A stretch of 23,060 bases of DNA from a virus: IMG/VR virus record IMGVR_UViG_3300025168_000712, positions 1 through 23,060 of that record. One strand, written 5' to 3'. Positions 17,905 through 23,060 of the stretch are shown here, piece after piece. The translations under genes were made by a program, and so were the position numbers. The notes beneath the pieces were generated by a model. The model was not told where the DNA came from. It did not search any database and saw only the letters and a list, made by a program, of their open reading frames with translations. Numbering within the stretch: position 1 is the first letter of the stretch; each line of letters opens with the position of its first letter.

Positions 17905-20900
17905 TATTGAATACCCAAGAGTTTATTACGTTCTTGTTGCTCAAGAACCTCTCTCGCTCTTGAAGGACCTGGAACACTTGAAATCTGGCTACGAATTTGA
18001 TCAAAAGACGGCCCTGTAGGTAAACGGGGAAGATTTTTTTCTGCTCGTCCAGTAGCCGGAGAAACGCCGGTTCTCACTTGTTCCTGAACCTGTTTTTCAG
18101 ACTCAGAAATGGGTACATTAAGTATGCCGCTTCCAGAAACTATAGCTGCTTCCGACGCGGCAATGCTGGCCAACCGATTCATGTAATACGTCATAGGACC
18201 TCCCGCCTTCACAGATTGAAGGGAAGGTAGGTTTGCCCCTGCTTTAATAGCGGCTTCATACTCTCTGGCGCGAAGCTTGGGAGAAGTCATAAGGCCCAGA
18301 ACTTGCTTGTTTCTCAAAGCACGGGAAAAAGCTACAATCGGGATTAGGCCGGCAAGAGCGGCACCTGCTGTGGCTACGTTAAGAGAAACCATTCCAGAAG
18401 CAACCGCTATAGCGCCTGTAGCAGCGGCCAAACCACCGTATCCTTTAATCGGAACATCAGAGAGTTTAATAGCGTTTTCGGCAACAGTCGTTAATTTAGA
18501 GACAACATCCTTACCTAATATTGTGTCTAGAGCTCCATTTTTATTCTGATCTAAAAGGTTATCTGCAAGTGTTTTACCCCAGCTACCAGATTGAAGAGAG
18601 GCTTCATCGAGTTTGTTCATCGAGTTGCGGACAAGGCTTTGCATAACCATATCCTGTACACCACCCACTCTCGCTAATTGATCCTCGCCAACAACGTTTT
18701 TAAGTTGCGTATACTTAGAGGGCGTTTTTAAGATAGCTGTGACGAGATCAGACGGATTTGTTATTGCGCCTTCACGAATCGCTGCGGACAAGGCGTCATC
18801 ACTTGCGGCGGTCGTGCCTTCCACAACCTGTTTAAGAGCCTGTATTTGTCCTTGTATGCTCGTAGGGATGGCGCCCGGTTCTTTTAAAGCGAAGTTTAAC
18901 ACATCGTCCTGGGTTTTTCCCAACATACGAAAGCTGCCCATAACTTCTCGCATTCGTCCGGCGCTAGTAACTCCAAACAGCAAGTCTTGGGTTTCTTTTT
19001 CTAAAACATCGAACGCTTGAGCAAACTTCCCCGGAGCAAAAAGTCCCATCATGTCTTGAGACTGCGCTCTAGCGCCTTTAAACCACACTTCGGCAAGACC
19101 ATTTCGGACAGACTCTCTAACAGCTTGAGGATTTGCTCCGGCTCTAGCAAGCGCCGACAAGCCATCCATTTCTTTTAAATACTGTTCTACATGCATTGTG
19201 CGGAAAACATCATCTGATGGGAGTTTAGCTATCCAAGGACTGAGTTTTGGTAGAATGTCGGAAAGACCTGAGTTTTCAATTAAGTCTGAGGCCGCTTGAA
19301 AATTAGGGTTCGGTCCCTCTACCAGAGATTTGATCTGATCGATGGTCTCTAAAGCGCCTGGTTTAGATATCTTAGCCGCTCCCGTGGGGGAAGGAGTTGC
19401 GGCATTCAAGTACATCCTGAGTTTTGGTGCATTACCCTTTTCAACAATCTGTTTCACAACATCTATGTTGCTATTGTAAAACCCGTCCCTTGAGTTTTTG
19501 ACAATTGTGTTAACAGCTAAATTATTGATCTCTTCCTGGCCTTGGGTGTAGAGAACGTTTGCTTGCTTCCAAGATGCAAGACCCTGCCGTAACGATTCAT
19601 TTTCAACAGGGCCAAGTGGGTTTTGATAGAATTTTCCCCCTATTTTGTTCCCCGCATCATCTACTGCTCCCGCAGGATGCCGTAGAATTTGATAACCCCT
19701 AACAGCATCTCTTGAGAGATTGGTGAATGTCGAGTCAATAACTTCATCCACAGATTTTATAATCTGTCCTATACCGGCTTGCGCGGAGTTGGCCACCAGT
19801 TCAGGGTTTCCCGCCGATAATCGAAGAGCCTGTTTTAGCTGGACCAAGTCAGAAAGCCCTAGCCCCGGAGCAATTTTTTCACCTTCGGCACTCACACCTT
19901 TAGCGGCTCTCTCAATCTCGTCAAACAAACTTCCAGAGTAAGATATAAACCTGTTTTCTTCCCCCAACCTAGCAACCGTGTCTGTCAAAGGCTTTAGGTC
20001 GAACAAGACCGCCTTACCAATTTGTTTTTCAGCTAAGTCGTAAGCGGCACTTGATTCAGCGCGGAATAAATTAGCCGCTAACTTAACACCTTCTACGTAC
20101 TGCTCCGGAGCGCCTGTTGCCGGAACAAAAGCTCTCTCGAAAGCTTCTAGTTCAACCTTAACGATATCATCCAAGTGTGACTGAATTACTTTGAATATCT
20201 GTTCGGGGTCCGCAAGTTTTACATTTAGGGCAGAAGCTACAGCGTCGTACTCAGCTTTCATAAGCTTTATAGCTTCGTCTTTTTTCAAGGCGCCGCTTTG
20301 AAAGTCTGCTAAAATCTGTTCCGTGTATTTTACATTTCTCATACCCACTTTAGGGTTGGGCATAATTTTTTCGTTAATAGCCAAGACACGAGCAGCCAAA
20401 GACTTTCCTGTAGCGGCTTGAATTGTTGGCGCGGCCCCTTGTTGAGCCATTTGGTTAAAAACAGCTAAAGACTCGGCTTTGGCGTATTTTGTCGCTACTT
20501 TTTCAGACACGCCGGCTGATGCTTGAATTTCTGCAACTCGAGCCGCTGAAATTTCTGCCCCCGGTCCTTTGAACAATCGACCGATACCTTTGGCTACGTA
20601 TCTACCACCGCCTTCAAAAACAGCGTTTAAGACACCTTCTACAGCAATACTAGAAGCCACCTCACCTGCGGACTGTGTGTTACGACCTTGCAGCCATTCA
20701 ATTCCTTCATCAATAGCTTTAAATCCTGCCGCCGTTGCACCTACAATCGCCATAGCTGGGAGCGTTGCCATACCAGCCACCGCTATACTCGCGCCTACAG
20801 CGCCTGTTACAACTGGTCCGGATTCTCCCGCAAAATCAATTAAATCCATCGAAGAAAAACCAGGCTTATCTACATAAACTTTTCCCGTATCACCCAACTC

Positions 20901-21269
20901 GTATTGTCTGCGTATCTCCGGAGCAACCTTAGATTGGTCAACAACAAATGTGTCTTCGCCTACTCTCTCAAATGTTCCTTCGCCAAGAAGCTCCGTAAGA
21001 ACCAAGGCTTTCTCGTTGTCGTCATCCCCACGGGCAACTTGATAGCGCAGAGAATTATTTTTGATTTCGCCATCAATCTTTTCGGGTTCTGCAACAGGTT
21101 CCGCAACGGGTTCCGTGGGCGTTGAACTAACAACCGAATAATCAAAGGTCTGCCCCTGCTGGGCAGGAGCCAACTGACGAAGGCGATCCAATTCTTCGGA
21201 AGATATTGTATCACCAGCAATATCAACGAGAGCCGGACCTTGGGGAGTGTTAATGGTTATCTGTCCCAT
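17904..21269 (-). CDS. Giant internal virion / ejection protein candidate (1121 aa)
   Basis: The largest gene of the window. The N-terminus (MGQITINTPQGPALVDIAGD) contains EPVAEPVAEP and an acidic linker. Residues about 150-185 (SGPVVTGAVGASIAVAGM and the following LPAMAIVGATAA) and about 965-1005 (GYGGLAAATGAIAVASGM, GAALAGLIPIVAF) are glycine/alanine-rich hydrophobic stretches able to enter a membrane. The 750 residues between are mostly helical and charged. Such a plan, together with the position after another large helical protein and before a peptidase, fits podovirus core proteins that leave the capsid and build a DNA channel through the host envelope. No lytic transglycosylase motif is visible. 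TAATG overlaps on both ends. Function is inference; a tape-measure role is less likely given the missing long coiled coil. Confidence 0.6.
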   Translation of the reverse strand: MGQITINTPQGPALVDIAGDTISSEELDRLRQLAPAQQGQTFDYSVVSSTPTEPVAEPVAEPEKIDGEIKNNSLRYQVARGDDDNEKALVLTELLGEGTFERVGEDTFVVDQSKVAPEIRRQYELGDTGKVYVDKPGFSSMDLIDFAGESGPVVTGAVGASIAVAGMATLPAMAIVGATAAGFKAIDEGIEWLQGRNTQSAGEVASSIAVEGVLNAVFEGGGRYVAKGIGRLFKGPGAEISAARVAEIQASAGVSEKVATKYAKAESLAVFNQMAQQGAAPTIQAATGKSLAARVLAINEKIMPNPKVGMRNVKYTEQILADFQSGALKKDEAIKLMKAEYDAVASALNVKLADPEQIFKVIQSHLDDIVKVELEAFERAFVPATGAPEQYVEGVKLAANLFRAESSAAYDLAEKQIGKAVLFDLKPLTDTVARLGEENRFISYSGSLFDEIERAAKGVSAEGEKIAPGLGLSDLVQLKQALRLSAGNPELVANSAQAGIGQIIKSVDEVIDSTFTNLSRDAVRGYQILRHPAGAVDDAGNKIGGKFYQNPLGPVENESLRQGLASWKQANVLYTQGQEEINNLAVNTIVKNSRDGFYNSNIDVVKQIVEKGNAPKLRMYLNAATPSPTGAAKISKPGALETIDQIKSLVEGPNPNFQAASDLIENSGLSDILPKLSPWIAKLPSDDVFRTMHVEQYLKEMDGLSALARAGANPQAVRESVRNGLAEVWFKGARAQSQDMMGLFAPGKFAQAFDVLEKETQDLLFGVTSAGRMREVMGSFRMLGKTQDDVLNFALKEPGAIPTSIQGQIQALKQVVEGTTAASDDALSAAIREGAITNPSDLVTAILKTPSKYTQLKNVVGEDQLARVGGVQDMVMQSLVRNSMNKLDEASLQSGSWGKTLADNLLDQNKNGALDTILGKDVVSKLTTVAENAIKLSDVPIKGYGGLAAATGAIAVASGMVSLNVATAGAALAGLIPIVAFSRALRNKQVLGLMTSPKLRAREYEAAIKAGANLPSLQSVKAGGPMTYYMNRLASIAASEAAIVSGSGILNVPISESEKQVQEQVRTGVSPATGRAEKNLPRLPTGPSFDQIRSQISSVPGPSRAREVLEQQERNKLLGIQ

Positions 21270-23060
21270 TACGCTTTTGCCTTTGCCCGTAGATCATACC
21301 GAAGAACAGGAGATTTTTTCCTAGATGCATTAGGGGCGAATGGTTTTAAATCTGGAACATTTACATCAAATCTTGACATCTCTTGAGCATATATTGAGTG
21401 TATTTTTTCGTACCGATCTCTAACCAGAGCCGCAGTTTCATTGATTGCTGCCATCACTGTGTTTGGGTTTTGTAAGATTCTGCTGTCGAATCCGGTAATG
21501 CCCCTGAATATTGGTTCGCCGTTTGCATCAGGACGGTCATCAACTGTAAATCCCAAAGACCTAGCAACACGTATACGGTCGGCATCCGAAATTGTTCTAC
21601 CGCTTTCTCCTAAGATAATTGGGGCCATTTTAGCCAGCAATAAACGGCCTTTTGTTGTAAAGCTGTCTCTATCGGATAAATCTGCGCCGTCTAAAAGTTG
21701 GCTTGCAAATTTATCTATTCCAAAACCGCCTAAAAATCTTGCGCCAGAAAGGCCTTTTAAAGCCGTTCCTATTTGCTGCTTGATGGCTCCAGTACCCACC
21801 AACTGGTTTTTTTGAGCTATTTTGTTCAAGTCTTCAAGAGAGTTGTACATACCCTGGTAATTCTTAACGTTTCTCTTGTACGCCTTGAAGAAAGACGCTG
21901 CTTCGTTTTTGTTAATAATTGCCTTTGGTTCTTGTAGACCAGCTAAAGCCGCTTGAGCATAAGCCGAATATTTTGGATCCATGTAACGATAATTGTAGTC
22001 GTCTCCAAAACTCTTAAACGGAGCCGAAGGGGAATTTTTCGGTTCGGTGTAATTCCGGTTTAATTCTTTGGCATCAAACTTTTTACCGCTGCCAGCGATA
22101 ATATCATCTAGTTTCATCGTAGGCTCGCCAACCTTTATAATAGGCACGCGCAGTTTTTGAAGGCGAGCTACTCCATAACTATCCAAGGTCAAAGGCATAA
22201 GTCTAGGAATGGTGATTGTTCCTTTCTCACCATCTGCAATAGCACCACGATCAATGTCTGTTGGCCGAAGAGTAATATACTGCTCCGTTTTAAGACGGGC
22301 TTTTTCGGCGGCTCTGTCTGCTGTTCTAATAGCACGAGATTCGGCTCTGCCCTCTGTTGCAATAGTACGAGATTCAGCGCGTTGTTCAGCCTCCAGCGAA
22401 AGTTTCTGTTGAATAGACATCTTAGCAATAGACATTTGTCGTTCTCGTTTGGCGTTCTTTTTCTTTGCCTTGTAGTTGACTATGGCCGGCATAGATTTTT
22501 CTATTCCAGTTTTTACGTTAGCAAGCCAGTTTGGGCTTTCACCCCCTGCTATTGAAGCACCCAGCATTATATAGAGTAAGCCTTCTGTCTCCGGGTCGTC
22601 TTCTACAGTGGGAAGCAAAGCCTCCAAGTCCGTTCTTAACGCGGCAACGTCTACCGACGAGTCTCCACTAGATTTTTTTATCCCTCGATCAATAACATTT
22701 TCAATTGCCGCTGCGCTTACATCGGCATCAGTGTCTTTTCCGCGACGAGTCAATTCAGTAAAAATATCAGATCCGTTAACCATTGTCTTTTTTTCTGGAT
22801 TACCCGAATCAGTTACAACAATTCCCGTATCGGAACCTGCCCCGCCAAATAACGTGCTGTCCTGTCCCGTAGAAAACTCTTGGTTTTTATTAATGTTTTC
22901 TTGGATTGCGACTTCCGGTGGTTCCGCAGTACCTGTCCCGCCAAATAACGTGCTGTCCTGTCCCGTAGATAACGCTTGGTTGGCCGTCGCGGCACCAGGA
23001 CCACCCATCAGAGTATCGTCTAGTCCGTCCGCCGAACGATCTACGTCACCTATCTCACGA
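21269..23060 (-). CDS. Large late structural protein (5' end beyond the window)
   Basis: The frame stays open to the right edge: upstream of the ATG at 23008 it reads G-L-D-D-T-L and continues the repeat pattern DSTLFGG, so the true start lies outside. Three copies of a D-x-T-L-x-G-G unit occur, two of them as identical 33-bp DNA repeats. Residues after this are acidic, then a coiled-coil region at 22300-22430 (AEQRAESRTIATEGRAESRAIRT) with repeated R-A-E-S-R, and a helical C-terminal half ending KSPVLRYDLRAKAKA. It is coupled to the 1121-residue protein through TAATG. Family not recognised; probably an internal virion or scaffold-like protein. Confidence 0.6.
   Translation of the reverse strand, partial: REIGDVDRSADGLDDTLMGGPGAATANQALSTGQDSTLFGGTGTAEPPEVAIQENINKNQEFSTGQDSTLFGGAGSDTGIVVTDSGNPEKKTMVNGSDIFTELTRRGKDTDADVSAAAIENVIDRGIKKSSGDSSVDVAALRTDLEALLPTVEDDPETEGLLYIMLGASIAGGESPNWLANVKTGIEKSMPAIVNYKAKKKNAKRERQMSIAKMSIQQKLSLEAEQRAESRTIATEGRAESRAIRTADRAAEKARLKTEQYITLRPTDIDRGAIADGEKGTITIPRLMPLTLDSYGVARLQKLRVPIIKVGEPTMKLDDIIAGSGKKFDAKELNRNYTEPKNSPSAPFKSFGDDYNYRYMDPKYSAYAQAALAGLQEPKAIINKNEAASFFKAYKRNVKNYQGMYNSLEDLNKIAQKNQLVGTGAIKQQIGTALKGLSGARFLGGFGIDKFASQLLDGADLSDRDSFTTKGRLLLAKMAPIILGESGRTISDADRIRVARSLGFTVDDRPDANGEPIFRGITGFDSRILQNPNTVMAAINETAALVRDRYEKIHSIYAQEMSRFDVNVPDLKPFAPNASRKKSPVLRYDLRAKAKA
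22841..22969. repeat. Two identical 33-bp direct repeats in the late gene
   Basis: The 33-mer beginning CCCGCCAAATAACGTGCTGT is found at 22841-22873 and again at 22937-22969, 96 bp apart (32 codons, in frame). On the minus strand it encodes STGQDSTLFGG. Identity at the DNA level, including silent sites, means a recent duplication or gene conversion. Confidence 0.92.

Overview
The window is a stretch of a tailed double-stranded DNA phage genome (Caudoviricetes), or a close prophage relative. It carries a terminase small subunit, a complete phage replication module, two cell-wall-degrading enzymes and very large late structural proteins. There are no rRNA or tRNA genes, no integrase, and no recognisable chromosomal metabolism. 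The host is probably a Gram-negative bacterium: there is a SleB-type hydrolase with a signal peptide, an M15 endolysin-like peptidase, and a protein whose C-terminal half looks like outer-membrane beta strands. Very large, glycine/alanine-rich late proteins with hydrophobic stretches suggest a podovirus-like particle with ejected internal proteins; this is inference. The overall gene mix resembles uncultured aquatic phages of Alphaproteobacteria, but the host cannot be fixed from sequence alone.

Layout. (1) 1-540, plus strand: the end of a GP88-like phage gene, a 51-residue ORF and a strong intrinsic terminator. (2) 533-1538, minus strand: terminase small subunit and an overlapping VRR-NUC-like nuclease whose C-terminus is encoded by a G-quadruplex-prone pentanucleotide array. 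(3) 1539-1910: the only long gap. It holds six copies of GTGTAACG, a direct-repeated TTGACA element, a dyad, and overlapping divergent promoters. (4) 1911-3010, plus: two coupled conserved phage genes of unknown function, then a second pentanucleotide array and a second copy of the TTGACA promoter. (5) 3252-5686, plus: small proteins (two zinc-binding, one membrane), a C5-cytosine methyltransferase encoded as two overlapping reading frames, and a SleB hydrolase. (6) 8736-5687, minus: SNF2-like helicase, small protein, PD-(D/E)XK nuclease, ribbon-helix-helix-like protein, small protein and XRE-type regulator, from a promoter that predicts a leaderless helicase mRNA. (7) 8820-15810, plus: the replication operon, with an ssDNA-binding-protein candidate, AEP primase, UvrD-like helicase, DUF6378-like protein and family A DNA polymerase with proofreading domain. 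(8) 23060-15816, minus: late operon of two very large virion proteins, an M15 peptidase and a barrel-like protein.

How it fits together. The replication genes are tightly overlapped and make a near self-sufficient replisome; the ssDNA-binding candidate and the primase both end in tails like the partner-docking tip of bacterial SSB. Two promoter families recur: CATTTGACAGTGRTCCATG in front of the two left plus-strand operons, and GATATAATGGTA in front of both internal minus-strand operons. This suggests a phage-specific regulatory circuit. The most notable single locus is the split, overprinted methyltransferase, whose architecture matches the two-polypeptide M.EcoHK31I type.
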